Origin: Bryoerythrophyllum caledonicum | Lineage: Eukaryota > Streptophyta > Bryopsida > Pottiales > Pottiaceae | NCBI GenBank assembly: GCA_963971425.1 | Contig: OZ020522.1 | Span: 4,624,168-4,688,167 of the forward strand | DNA length: 64,000 nt | Direction: 5' to 3' | Shown here: piece after piece, positions 35,426-46,351 of the stretch | Layout of the letters: every line of letters begins with the position of its first letter | Numbering within the stretch: position 1 is the stretch's first letter | Notes under the pieces: generated by a model | Databases searched by the model: none | What the model saw: only the letters and a program-made list of their open reading frames with translations | Told to the model about the DNA's origin: nothing | Made by a program: the position numbers and the translations under genes

Positions 35426-36268
35426 TCACTTACATTTGAGTGCCATCGGCGTTGAGTTTTGGTGGTACCTGTGACAGGTTAGAGAAGGAAGACACAAATT
35501 TAAGACTGAGATTCTTGTGAGAGGGCTTACTTGCGGGTTTACGTACCTGTATGTTAGGTACGACCTTGAGTTGTGTGCAATCTTTTGATGGCTGTGGCTT
35601 TCGTTTATTGGTGTTGATCTTGGCTTCTTTGAACTGGATCTTTTGTTGATTTTGTTGCCTCTGTTGCAGGTAGTTCTTGAGCGGATTTTAAGTACCTTCT
35701 TCAAGTTTGGTGGCGGCGCACGTTGATTTTGGAGTCGGGGTTCTGCACTTGGAGCGTGTAGACTTGCTTGTTGTTGATGTAGCTGTTGCTCTTTGCTACG
35801 TTTGTTGTCCGTGGTGTCTCCACTGCTGTCTCTCATACTTGTGTTAGGTCTGATTTTAGAGTTTATTATATACACATAGCATTTTTTGTTTTGTACACAC
35901 AATTTCTTATTAATCCTAAGATACGTGCATGTATTAGAGATTGTATGATGCATTGTTTTCTCGATACAGTAACAACAACAAGAAAGGAGAGGAAAGTTGA
36001 GAGAGTGTGTATCTGGTTGGTATGATGTCTTTGATATTCTGAAGAATGTTGATGGGATTGTCGTCTTTACTCGTCTTGTTGCGTATTTCGAGGCAGGCTT
36101 GAGTGTCGGGTGTTGGTCCGTCTTTGATCTTGCGTTTTGGTGGTTTGAGGCAGGCTTGAGTGTCTCGTGCTGGTTCATCTTTGATCCTGGGCTTTGGTGA
36201 TTCAGCTGCAGTCTTGTATTGTGTTTTGTGGTTGTGGTCCTGCTCTCTATATGTTGTCCTTGTTCCAT
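35426..36268 (-). CDS. Gln/Asn/Thr-rich hypothetical ORF in duplicated block
   Basis: A 280-codon frame rich in Gln, Asn, Thr, Lys and Ser with reiterated NQHETLKPASNHQ-type peptides derived from the minisatellite beneath. No domain is recognised. A parallel frame occurs in the second unit at 38311-38937. The low-complexity composition makes protein-coding status doubtful. Confidence 0.2.
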   Translation of the reverse strand: MEQGQHIESRTTTTKHNTRLQLNHQSPGSKMNQHETLKPASNHQNARSKTDQHPTLKPASKYATRRVKTTIPSTFFRISKTSYQPDTHSLNFPLLSCCCYCIEKTMHHTISNTCTYLRINKKLCVQNKKCYVYIINSKIRPNTSMRDSSGDTTDNKRSKEQQLHQQQASLHAPSAEPRLQNQRAPPPNLKKVLKIRSRTTCNRGNKINKRSSSKKPRSTPINESHSHQKIAHNSRSYLTYRYVNPQVSPLTRISVLNLCLPSLTCHRYHQNSTPMALKCK

Positions 36269-36490
36269 TCCTCCGTTGTGGTTTGTACTCGTGTTCTTGC
36301 TCTTCGTATGCTCACCTTGCTTTGATCGTTTTCTTTGGCTTGTACTTCTGGTCTTGTGTGAGCGGGTATTCTTGCGTGCTATTGCTACTGTCGTGTTGCT
36401 GCTGGGAGGGGCCGATTCTGTATAGTCTGGGGTTGATCTGTTGTGATTTGTACTCGTGTCCTTGCTCTTCGTATATTGACCCTGCTTCGA
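35639..36490 (+). repeat. 852-bp tandem duplication, unit 1
   Basis: It starts CTTTTGTTGATTTTGTTGCC; unit 2 starts CTTTTGTTGATTTTGCTGCC at 36491. The two share GTAGTTCTTGAGC, TTGGAGTCGGGGTTCTGCAC, TTGTTTTCTCGATACA and GTGTATCTGGTTGGTATGATG in the same order. Unit 1 has two copies of the roughly 56-bp GAGGCAGGCTTGAGTGTC minisatellite. Confidence 0.75.
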
Positions 36491-36826
36491 TCTTTTGTTG
36501 ATTTTGCTGCCTCTGCTGTAGGTAGTTCTTGAGCTGGATTTAAGCTCCTCCTTCGAGTTTGGTGGTGGCGCATGTTGATTTTGGAGTCGGGGTTCTGCAC
36601 TTGGAGCATGTAGACTTGCTTGTTATTGATGTAGCTGTTGCTCTTTGCTACGTTTGTTGTCCGTGGTGTCTCCACTGCTGTCTCTCATACTTATGTTAGG
36701 TCTGATTTTAGAGTTTATTGTGCACACACAACATTTGTTGTTTTGTACACACAATTTCCTATTAACCCTAAGATACGTGCATGTGCTAAAGATTGTATGA
36801 TGTATTGTTTTCTCGATACAACAACA

Positions 36827-38218
36827 CACTATAAGAAACCCGTGTTTTTTGTGACATGGCAACTAATGTGCAATTATGTTTTGTGCAGCATCCGGCACGT
36901 CAACGTTGACGTCCAAAAAAATCCGTTATAATTGACATGCAAAAAACATGCCAAAATCTCAAAAAACAGGCCCACGTTTTTTAAAACGTCACAAAAACTT
37001 GGGGGTTGAAGGTGTTAAAAATCTGCCATGTGGCTACCACGTCGCGTCCACGTCATCGCCACATGGACGGGCAGTGCCACATCCCCAACTTTTTCATCCG
37101 GGCCCTTGGTAATGTGGCCCATGATGTGGCGCATGACGTGGCATACGATTGTGACTAGGCTTGCATACGTGGACCCGCCATTTTATGACGTGGCACCTTT
37201 AAAATATGATGTGTCACTTTTTAAAATATGACGTGGCATGTCCAATCAGCATAGTTTAATGCAATAATTAATTGTGGACAGTGTAAATTGGGACGTCATT
37301 TCTAACACGGTATGTTTTCTGTGACGTTCGTTATGACGTTTTCTGTGGCGTTCGTTGAGATGGAGGTCACCAAAAACAAGCACCAAGTCAGCAAAAGCAA
37401 GTGCCATGTCACCAAAAAGAAACGCCATGTCACCAAAAAGAAGCGCCATGTCATCAAAAAGTACCGTATCACTTTAAGTTTCAAGGGTAATTCAAATTCA
37501 TCCAAATAGATGGATGAAAGTGAATCACTCTTGATTCAAGTGTGATGAGATAGGAGAGAAGGCCTTACATATATATACAATGGGATGCACAAGTGATGAC
37601 AATCCATATGGGATTATTGGATTTGTCATGGTGTTAGCCTCGTGTTAGCATAAACATTAAAATGTCAGAGTAGACGTCCATTCAGACGTCTGTTCCAACA
37701 TCCTCTTTGCCTACGTGGCAGCTGATTTCAACCTTGCCTACGTGGCACAAACATTTTTAAAAGAATCCAATTTCTACCTTACCTACGTGGCTCAAACATG
37801 TTTTTTGTGATGTCAGTAAGGACATCCACGTTTTTTGTGACGTCAGTAACGACATCCATGTTTTTATTTTTGTAGGGGTCAGCCCATCTCCATTGAGTTT
37901 TAACCGTTGGGCAGTGTTTTACGGGAGGTTGCAGTAACAATCTCAAAGTTACTTACTGTGAAACTAAACCCCCTTGCCGACGTGGCATTGTCACCTTTCT
38001 GAGGACGTTGTCTAAAACATGACTATGTTCACTAGGACGTCCCGCAAAACAAATACGTTTATGCTAACATCTCTGCGTTTTTCCGCCAATTTTTCCATGT
38101 TTGGTGCAACATCCACCAGAATCCGAGAGCCCAAGGCTCGGCCCGTTCGCAAAAACATGTTTTGAAAAACACACTTGATCACAGCTAACGTCACAAAAAT
38201 CACTGGTTTCTTATAGTG
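36827..38218 (-). mobile_element. Non-autonomous CACTA element, copy 2 (inverted)
   Basis: Termini are CACTATAAGAAACCC and TTTCTTATAGTG, with the direct duplication ACA (36824-36826, 38219-38221). Its sequence is the reverse complement of copy 1 (17238-18654) over the full length. It is slightly shorter, lacking one or more units of the internal GTCACAGAAAACGT repeat. It is inserted in the second unit of the 852-bp duplication; unit 1 shows the uninterrupted site. Confidence 0.9.
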
Positions 38219-38335
38219 ACAGCAAGAAATGAGAGAAAAGTTAAGAGAGTGTGTATCTGGTTGGTATGATGTCGCTGAGATTCTGAAGAATGTTGATGGG
38301 GCTGTCGTCTTTAATCGTCTTGTTGCGTATTTCGG

Positions 38336-38560
38336 GGGAGGCTTGAGTGTCGTGTGCTGGTCCGTCTTTGGTCTTTCGCTTTGGTGGTTCGGGGCAGGCT
38401 TGAGTGTCGCGTGCTGGTCCGTCTTTGATATTGCATTTTTTGGTGGTTCGAGGCAGGTTTGAGTGTTGTGTGTTGGTCCTTCTTTGGTCCTATGCTTCGG
38501 TGGACAGGCTTGAGTGTCTCGTGCTGGTTCGTCCTTGACCTTGCGCTTTGATGGTTCCAC
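38336..38560 (+). repeat. Roughly 56-bp minisatellite (GGCAGGCTTGAGTGTC core)
   Basis: About four degenerate units, each with (G/A)GCAGG(C/T)TTGAGTGT followed by GCTGGTCCGTCTTTG. The corresponding place in unit 1 (36090-36200) has two. Confidence 0.7.
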
Positions 38561-39478
38561 TGCGGTTGTGTCTTGTGTTTCGTGGTTGTGGTCTTGCTCT
38601 CTCTATGTTGTCCTTGTTCCATTTCTCCGTTGTGGTTTGTACTTGTATTCTTGTTCTCCGCATGCTGACCCTGCTTCGATCGTATTCTTTGGCTTGTACT
38701 TCTGGTCTTGTATATGCGTGTTGTCTTGTCTGCTATTGTCACTAGTGTACTGCTACTGGGAGGGGCCGACTCTGTGTAGCCTGGGGTTGATCTGCATGAT
38801 AGACTGGACAGTATCCACTGGTTAGAAGATAAATATCGAGCAGTAAGAGAAAAGATAGTAAACGATGTGTAAGTGTGCGGTGAAAAAATATCAGACTGCT
38901 GAGGTTGTTGATTGATCGATTTGATCATGTGCACCATTGCTTTTGTTGAGTGTGCCCTGATTCGGTTGATTCAGGTGTATGATGTGTGGGTACTCTCCGT
39001 GGTTCAGATCTAGATTTAGATCTGGATCTTGTGTTGGAGGTTGTGGATTTGTTGCTAATGGTCTAGTCCAATACAGGGGCCCGCTTCAGATCTACCACAT
39101 AAACCATAGCTACTAGTTTTCCAACAACCTTCTTGCAAGCGTCCGTCTAAATCCAAAATTGCACACATCATGACCTAATGCCGATAATGATTGGTGTTTT
39201 CAGATTTTGAGTTATTGGTTTTGGGTCACTTCATGCACCATTTCAAGCATTTGCCATTTTCATGCACCATGCCATGCATACTCTATTGATTGGAATTGGA
39301 TGGCTGATCAAAATTGGGTGCCTCTACCTTAATTGTCACAATTATTAAACAGATTTTAGCCAAATACCTAGAACTTCAAACCTCAAGATTCTTTTGGACG
39401 ATCAGTGACTAACTTCTGGTCCTTCCTTTTTATTGACCAAGCACATATTTGAGTGAATTCATGGAGTTTTAGGATTAA

Positions 39479-39805
39479 TCCTTAAAGGACAGCAAGGGAC
39501 CATATATACGGTCACAAATTTTACTCTTGACATGCAAGAAATGTATTAAAATTTAGCAAGACATACACCTTTGGATTAAAGATTCTTCAACTAACATCTT
39601 TCATTTGGAGGTCATTTTGCAGCTTCTCGAGCATGTAGTAGGTGCAATAATGATCTAGATTAAAATTGTCATGTGTCATTGGATTGGGCTCAACACAAAT
39701 ACAATTTTTTGTAACTATCTTACAAATCAATTTTGCACCTTGTATGTCAAATACATAGAAAACATTATGTTGCAATGCAAATGTGGCTTCTTAGACCTTT
39801 AAGGA
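39479..39805 (+). mobile_element. 327-bp TTAA-flanked MITE (TCCTTAAAGG family)
   Basis: Termini are TCCTTAAAGG and CCTTTAAGGA with TTAA at 39475-39478 and 39806-39809. The flanks are duplicated at about 41440-41660, where a single TTAA (41527-41530) marks the empty site, proving both borders and the TTAA duplication. There is no coding capacity. A decayed relative is at 15595-15934. Confidence 0.88.
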
Positions 39806-40177
39806 TTAAAACTACAATGTCGAGTTCACAAATATCATGTATGGACATGCATAAAACTGTAGATGGAACATAGAATTCAGAGGAAAACTCAAAGAGGAAT
39901 GTGGCCCATTTTTCTATTAAATCTTCTCCATGTGTTTGAATAAAAACGGTCAATAAAAAGTCTTACACCATATACTGTTGTAGAAAAAGTAAAAAGGGAA
40001 AAATTTCAAGATCTTTAACTTTTTTTGTAGAAAAGAAGAAAGTTTTTTGTACCTTGCCCAACAATGTGTGACAATGGTGAAAATGATTGACTTGGGTGAA
40101 TATGCTATTTTCCAACAATGACAAGAAATGTTTTTTCACACTTTGTAATCCACTTGGTATACTACGAGGGAGCTTTA

Positions 40178-41269
40178 GGGCCGCTTCACATTTGGTGGCC
40201 AAATCAAGTGGCTGTCGATTTCCACCAATGAGATTTGCTAGGATGTCCAAAGTCTGGACTTTGGGCCTTCGCACTTGTGCCCAAACTCCAAAGGGCGTCG
40301 TCCTACATGGCAACACTTTTGGGCTGTTTTGGCGCCAAAGCGACAACCTCTCGAGCAAAACTTGGGTCGCCCATTATAGCGGATCCAAACTACAATTGAG
40401 AGTCCGTCAAATTTTTTAATAAAATAATTAAAAACTGACAAGATCTAGACCACTAGATGAAAGAGGCCGAAATTTTTGGCTGATTTTTATTGGCTGATTT
40501 TTTTGGGCTTTTTTTTTTGGGCGTAATGATATGGGGTTTGGACTTAGGACTTGGCCTTTGGGGCTTCACACCACGACCGGCCAAACCTTCAATTTATATT
40601 ATTTAATGTATTTTTCTGGCAGAAAAGTTTGGCCTCTTGCTATAGTTTGGCTACTCAGGGCCGCTTTACACTTGGTGGCCAAGTCGAGAGGTCGTCGATT
40701 TCCACCAATGAGATTGCTAGAATGGCCAAAGTCTGGACTTTGGGCCTTCACACTTGTGCCCAAACTCCAAAGGCCGTCGTCCTACATGGCAACACTTTTG
40801 GCTTGTTTTGGCGCCAAAGCGACGGCCTCTCGAGCAAAACTTGGGTCGCCCATTTTAGTCGACCCAAACTACAATAAAGACTCCGTCAATTTTTTTTATT
40901 AAAATAATCAAAAACTGACAAGATCTAGACCGTTAGATAAAGAGACCGAATTTTTGGGCTGATTTCTTTTGGGTTAATTTTATGGCCGATTTTTTTGGCT
41001 GATTTTTATTGGCTGATTTTTTTGGGCTGATTTTTTTTGGCGTAATGATATGGTGTTTGGACTTTGGACTTGGCCTTTGGGGCTTCACACCACGACCGGC
41101 CAAACCTTCAATCTATATTATTTAATGTATTATTTTGGCAAAAAAGTTTGGCCTCTCGCCATAGTTTGGCCACTCATTTTGACGGTCTGCCTCTCGACTT
41201 GGGCATAGTGTGAAGCGGGCCTCATTTTGACGGACGGTCACTCAACTTGGGCATAGTGTGAAGTGGCCC
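40178..41269 (+). mobile_element. PIF/Harbinger-type MITE, composite with an internal tandem copy
   Basis: It is flanked by TTA (40175-40177, 41270-41272). It begins GGGCCGCTTCACA and ends TGTGAAGTGGCCC, an inverted terminal repeat typical of Tourist/Harbinger MITEs. A second GGGCCGCTTTACAC start near 40659 begins a near-repeat of the first 480 bp, so the element is a partial tandem duplication or one copy nested in another. ORFs at 40087-40419 and 40551-40877 are the same unit read twice and are not genes. Confidence 0.8.
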
Positions 41270-41439
41270 TTAGCTTGCATGGGGTAGGACCCAAGAGCAT
41301 TGAGTTGTTGTACATCTCATTGGTGCAGAAAAAGGGAGTATGAAATTTTTGGACGTCTATTCTCGTGCATAAAAAAGTTTTGTCCTGTCTGGCACCATAT
41401 TCCTACTGGCTTTCCTCTTCTGGGTGCACTTTCAGGAAA

Positions 41440-41660
41440 ACTCTAATCATTGACTAACTTCTGGTCCCTCCCTTCTTCTTTTTTATGACCAAGCACATAT
41501 CTGAGTGAATTCATGGAGTTCTAGGATTAAAACTACAATTTCAAGTTCACAAATATCATGCATGGACATGCATAAAACTGTAGGTGGAACATAGAATACA
41601 CAGGGAAAGTCTAAGAGGAACCTAGCCCATTTTTTCTACTGAATCTTCTCCATGTGTTTC
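41440..41660 (+). repeat. Duplicate of the 39360-39930 flanks, carrying the empty TTAA site
   Basis: It matches the sequence on both sides of the MITE at 39479-39805 (ACCAAGCACATATCTGAGTG; GAATTCATGGAGTTCTAGG; then TTAA; AACTACAATTTCAAGTTCAC; CATGGACATGCATAAAACTG) without the MITE. It is a local duplication about 2 kb away. Confidence 0.8.
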
Positions 41661-42156
41661 CTGAGGCCCTACTGTCAAAGTCAAAGTGAAATGTATGTAA
41701 GAAGCTAACTTCAGAATTTCCATGGATGTTTGTTTTTCATGTTAAATATTCTATCACACTTGAAGAAACCCATTCAAACACAGATGTATCCAACATGTTC
41801 ATAACATACTGATTCAAGCTGTTGAACTTGCCTGAGTCCTTTCTGATTTTTTATTTATTTACTAACGAGTCAATAAAAACATCATGCTTGGAAGTTGAAT
41901 TTTGATAGTTGAACATAATTGACTTTGACTTGGAAAACTCAGATCTTCTCCTGTAATAGATTGGGAGACTTCTATACACAGTTTTGATTATGAGTGTTTC
42001 TACTATAATTAGTTACGAGCATCAAACTTGGTAACATGCTAGTAAATTTGATGGTCGTCAACTACTGTACCCACCCATTGGTCAGTTTTGGCACCTCCTT
42101 GCCAAATTATTTTTTCCAAATTGTAGTAGTATGGACACAAAGGACGTCATGTATGC

Positions 42157-42295
42157 ATTACATGGGTATCACCTAGGCACAATACGGGTATCGCCTTGGC
42201 ATTACATGAGTATCATCTAGACAAATATATTGGATTTTGGACATTCTCCATTGTGAAACAATTATGTACAAAATTGACCAACGCATAGGGTAGCA
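42157..42295 (-). repeat. 22-bp tandem repeat with associated flank, locus 1
   Basis: Three 22-bp units of the ATTACATGGGTATCACCTAGGC type, followed by GGACATTCTCCATTGTGAAACAAT-like sequence. The same repeat plus flank occurs at 43660-43800, and five units in opposite orientation lie at 59474-59583. Confidence 0.65.
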
Positions 42296-43655
42296 TGTCT
42301 CCACTACACTAAAATTTATGTTTAGTGTAGTGGTACTATACAAATTGGAAGTGCTACAGCTTTTTACGTGAAAGAAGATTTTTACTAAGGGCACAACTAC
42401 CTAAACCAGAGATCATTGTCAACATTGTTGGTAAAATTATTCATTGAAAGTAAAAGTTATGAACCACATAATGCGGCTCTGTAAACCCAAAGTTCAGTGT
42501 ACCATAGTGCCATGGAATGATATAATGTCCATTTTCTTCATGCTTCTCCCAATTTCATATCTAATTTGTTGGAGATTTGTATGCATTTCTGCGTGTTTCA
42601 AAAGGAATTAGTCATGATAAGTTAAGTACTTCAGTAAGACGCTTAATTCTTTTTCAGAGTACAGTATCTGAATTCAGTCATTAGAATTTACATATGTCTG
42701 TTGGGAGGTTGAAATACATCCAACATCGACCATTTCTAGATTCCTTCGCACATGAAAAACTCGAGCCCAACTTGCTGTACATTCATTTTGTGCCAAAGTC
42801 AATGGCTGTCCTGGGACTCAATGTAGGGAACCACTAACTTACATAGTCAATTAAAAAGATGCATCCAGTACAGGTCCATTTGGTTGTGAATAAAAAGTAA
42901 TTAGTATGCAGATAGTATGTTACTCATTTATGGTTCATAAGGGTGGTGTGACAAAACCATGCCCTGGATAAAGCAGGGGCCAGGAGGAGTCTTCCATTAT
43001 GATTCAAATTGTAGCGGCCTGAACCCTCTCTGGATTGCAATTGGTCACAGAGACAAAATCTTAGTTTCATGACATATCCATCTTGACTAGGTTAAAGATC
43101 ATGGTGCTGCATAGCTTTTGGGTGGAAATTTTCCATCATGGTTTTGTCACACCTTTCATGGGGTTGGTTCACATTTTACACATCAATTTCTTTCCCCTTT
43201 TGGGTGGAAGTTTGCCATCATGATTTTCTAGTGTCTTTCATGGGTTGCTTCTTATTTTAAATATCTACTTTTCTATTGTGCATTTTGTGATCCATCATTT
43301 CATCAGAATGTGCCAAGAAGAAAAATTCTAGTCTCCAAGTATGCTCGTGTAAGCGGGTATGAGAAAAGTGAATAGAACATCTATTTCCCTTTGGATGGGA
43401 CCCACCTGTTCCAACCAGTGGACACCATCCAGTGCTCAGGTGACAATTGCAACCAAAGTTTTTATTGTGTTCAAAAAAAGGAAAAGAAAAGATGAAGACG
43501 ACAATTGCAACCAAAGTCAATATTTTCTATTGCAACCGTTACCACAACCCAATTCGTTGTATGGCAAACAAAACAAAACAACCCTTCCGCACGTGCCTGT
43601 CAGTTTTTGCGGCACTGAGGTGCTGATATACTTAACTTTGCTTAACGCATGTATT
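42296..43655. other. Unannotated AT-rich intergenic sequence
   Basis: No gene is seen. There is a direct repeat of the motif TGGGTGGAA(A/G)(T/G)TTTGCCATCATG near 43120 and 43200. The ORFs at 43257-43520 and 43359-43772 overlap on opposite strands and lack domains. Confidence 0.35.
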
Positions 43656-43659
43656 TTGC

Positions 43660-43800
43660 ACAACAGATATCACCTAGGCATTAAACAGGTCGCTTTGGCA
43701 TTACATGAGTATCACCTAAACAAATCTCTTGAAATTTTTGAAATTTGTAAGACATTCTCCTTTGTGAACTAATCATGTATAAATGTGACCAAAATAGGGT
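43660..43800 (-). repeat. 22-bp tandem repeat with associated flank, locus 2
   Basis: Units ATCACCTAGGCATTAAACAG / GTCGCTTTGGCATTACATGA / GTATCACCTAAAC are followed by GACATTCTCCTTTGTGAACTAAT, parallel to 42157-42295. Conserved repeat plus flank suggests the subterminal part of an unidentified DNA transposon. Confidence 0.6.
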
Positions 43801-43898
43801 AATGTAAATGGCCTGTAAATTAAATTCCTAAATTTTTAGGTAAGATAGCTGCAGTGTTAAAAAATGTAAGATATTTACCATGTGAAGTTGGGTATGTA

Positions 43899-44178
43899 TG
43901 GCCAGGGCGAATTGACCCCCTCATTGGAGGATCAGTGGATGGACAGAGGTGGACAAGGACCATTCCCCTCCTTGTTCCCCCTATAACCTAGTTTCAAGGT
44001 TTAGAGAACCCTTGGGAGGGTTTTAGGGTTTTAGAGTTTAGGGTGTTTAGGGTTTAGAGTTTGAATGAAGCTAGGGGAACAAGTAGGAGAACATGGCTGC
44101 GGGAATGGGGAGGGGATGACCTAGTCCACCTCCGTCCATCCACTGACCCCCCAATGAGGGGATCAATTCGCCCCGGCC
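43899..44178. mobile_element. 280-bp Mutator-like MITE with 9-bp target duplication
   Basis: The 9-bp direct repeat GGGTATGTA (43890-43898 and 44179-44187) brackets the element. Its arms are long inverted repeats (GGCCAGGGCGAATTGACC against GGCCGGGGCGAATTGATC, with complementarity continuing about 80 bp inward). A 9-bp duplication with long terminal inverted repeats is the Mutator signature. The centre contains TTTAGGG-like sequence. Confidence 0.82.
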
Positions 44179-44187
44179 GGGTATGTA

Positions 44188-45900
44188 CCCTCTCCAGCAT
44201 GAGTACTTTACTTAGGAAAGTGGTGATATAATAGATTTGCATCACAACAGGTATCGAAGAATATTATTATTACTATTACTATTCTAATTATATTTTTCCA
44301 TAAAAATTAGAATAATAAAACCATGAGGAATCCATGGCTCCACACGATTCGGACAAAGATTGTTTGTCTTTGTGAAATAATAGTTCTGAATCCGCAGGGC
44401 AAAAAATCTGGTCTGAATAGTGACTAAAGTCCACTAACGATTAGTAAATAAACCCCAAAAACGAATCTCATGCTGGAAAAAAGGCATTAAAAACCTCTCC
44501 ACTTGGCACAAAATTCAATGATCACATACCCTCTTTAAAGTATTAAAAAGTAAAAACATACCCCTCTTTATCCAACATTCACAACATCCAAAAAAAAAAA
44601 AACTGTAAATAAACCAATCACAACCCCTCGTACAGAAATCTAAAAAAAGAAATAAGTTGAAATATTAAAATGTTCACCTAAACAAAAATGATAGAATACA
44701 GCGCTCCGTGCCAGAGCAAACAATAAAGCGGAAATTCATAATGTTTAATATTGTCAGCACAGTGATTGATCACATGACCACATGAAATCCAGACAACTCC
44801 GCCTTCCTTCAACTTCTTTTCACAATGAATGAACAAGAACACTGTAGCGCACTCTGATTCCTTCAATGGACGTGTTGAAGCTGCCTCTAGTCTCGGTCCT
44901 CCTCGTTCGCACCCAGCGCGTCCACACCTGCTTGACAATCCTCGTGTAAGTTGCTGCAGGGCGTCTTATCACCTTGGCCTCGGAAACCGATATTCCCCTC
45001 AAATCTAGATGCGTGGAAGCTGAGAAAGCCCTGCAGTTTGATGCTGTTGTAGCGGTGAGAGAATCTGTTGGGTGAAGCAGGTCATGGACACGTCTTTTCT
45101 CCAAGGTTTTGTGGGAGGGGGTGGTGTTGGTTACAGTTGAGTGTGTGTACTAGCACTTGAGAGGGTTGTGCCAGTAGTTGTCCTTGTGAGGGTTGACTGG
45201 GGGGATCCACTAGTTACAACAGAAACTAGATCCGTCCTTGGGAAGGTGATGGATCATTGCTGGTGCAGCAGCAGCGGTGGTGGAGAGGGAGTGGAATTCG
45301 GAGGATGTAGCTGCTAGCGCCACCAGCTTTCAAGGTGTTAGGTGGTGTTTTCGGCGAGACTAGTCAATATGTATCCGGTTGTGGTTTGAGGACATAAGCC
45401 ATTGAGGGTTCTAATTATGGATCTTTCCGGGTTTTTGGTGGCTGGCACTCCAACTTGATTCTTATTTACTCCTGGCCCAGTTGGTTGGAAGCTAGCTTTT
45501 GGGGGGGTTGATTTCACGTAACGATTTGCTTCTTCGCTGGTTTTTTCCATGTGTATCTAAATGGAATGATCAATAAAAACAGTTGTTCTTTTGGTCGCTG
45601 AGTCTAGAAGATTTTGGTTTGAAATTTTCTTTCGTTTAGGTTTACTCACGTGTTTTCTAGCTTCACCATAATCATTGATTTGGCTACTGACTTAGATGTT
45701 TTGATTGGCATGGGCACAGGAACGGAATACTAGTATGAACTCAGTGTCCCAAGTGTTAGTGAAGAAGATTAGGGTACTCTGAAGGCTGTTGGTGAGAAGG
45801 AGAGTTACCTATCCATGCCCTTTCCGGAGGCTGAGGAACAGGGTCCGTAGGCAGACAGAACAGGGGGCTGGGATTCGCATCTCGAATCTTCCTGGGAAAC
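44188..45900. other. Region upstream of BOP with no clear gene
   Basis: 44188-44680 is AT-rich. 44820-45560 is GC-richer, and its minus strand gives short frames (45550-45338 beginning MEKTSEEANRYVK; 45104-44820) broken by stops and without a recognised domain; they may be remains of a captured gene or old transposon. 45560-45900 holds nothing I can identify. Distal BOP promoter elements could lie here, but none is demonstrable. Confidence 0.3.
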
Positions 45901-45962
45901 TTCTCAAGTTGACAATTTAGTATATATATCCTTCATGAGCCCTCTTATAGATAAGACATAAA

Positions 45963-46180
45963 CTAACCTGAAGCATAAGGAAGCTAGCACGTTCATGAAG
46001 CTGCAGCAAGCTCGGAGCCTCAGATATAATCAATCTAGATAGAAAAATCAATTCTAGGTGGTCGCTGCCATATAGCTTATAGAACATCAGACCTTGTGAC
46101 CATCCTTGGAAGTCCAGTTGCATCATCCTCACATCTTTAACATCCTCTGAAGTGAACATTCTCAGGTGCAGAGTTGTGGC
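45963..46180 (-). pseudogene. Orphan exon-like fragment upstream of BOP
   Basis: The minus-strand frame (LHLRMFTSEDVKDVRMM, LDFQGWSQGLMFYKL, SEAPSLLQLHERASFLMLQ) looks protein-like and ends at 45969 or so in a good donor (CTTCAG|GTTAGTTT). No partner exon was found downstream. It resembles leucine-rich segments of F-box/LRR-type plant proteins, but this is a guess. It lies less than 200 bp from the BOP start codon, on the opposite strand. Confidence 0.25.
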
Positions 46181-46351
46181 ATGATCTCATGAAAATGGGG
46201 ATGTTACTCCTGAGCATCTAGTTCTAGTTCCAGGGGACTATGAAATCTTGCAGGCTTGCCGTATGGAGGTTGAAGTATGTGAAATAGTTGTTGGTTTCAT
46301 GGTACTCAACACTAGAATCAGGGTGGGATTGTGAAGATACGGCAGTGAAAG

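Larger units (their letters stand above)
36491..38800 (+). repeat. 852-bp tandem duplication, unit 2, split by a CACTA element
   Basis: It is collinear with unit 1 up to TTGTTTTCTCGATACAACA (36823), is interrupted by the CACTA element 36827-38218, and resumes at 38222 with CAAGAAATGAGAGAAAAGTTAAG-type sequence matching unit 1 at about 35970. The minisatellite within has expanded to about four copies (38336-38560). The homology ends near 38800. Confidence 0.75.

Noticed and set aside
43257..43772. Overlapping ORFs on both strands
   Set aside because: No domains, AT-rich, mutually overlapping, and partly made of the 22-bp repeat flank.
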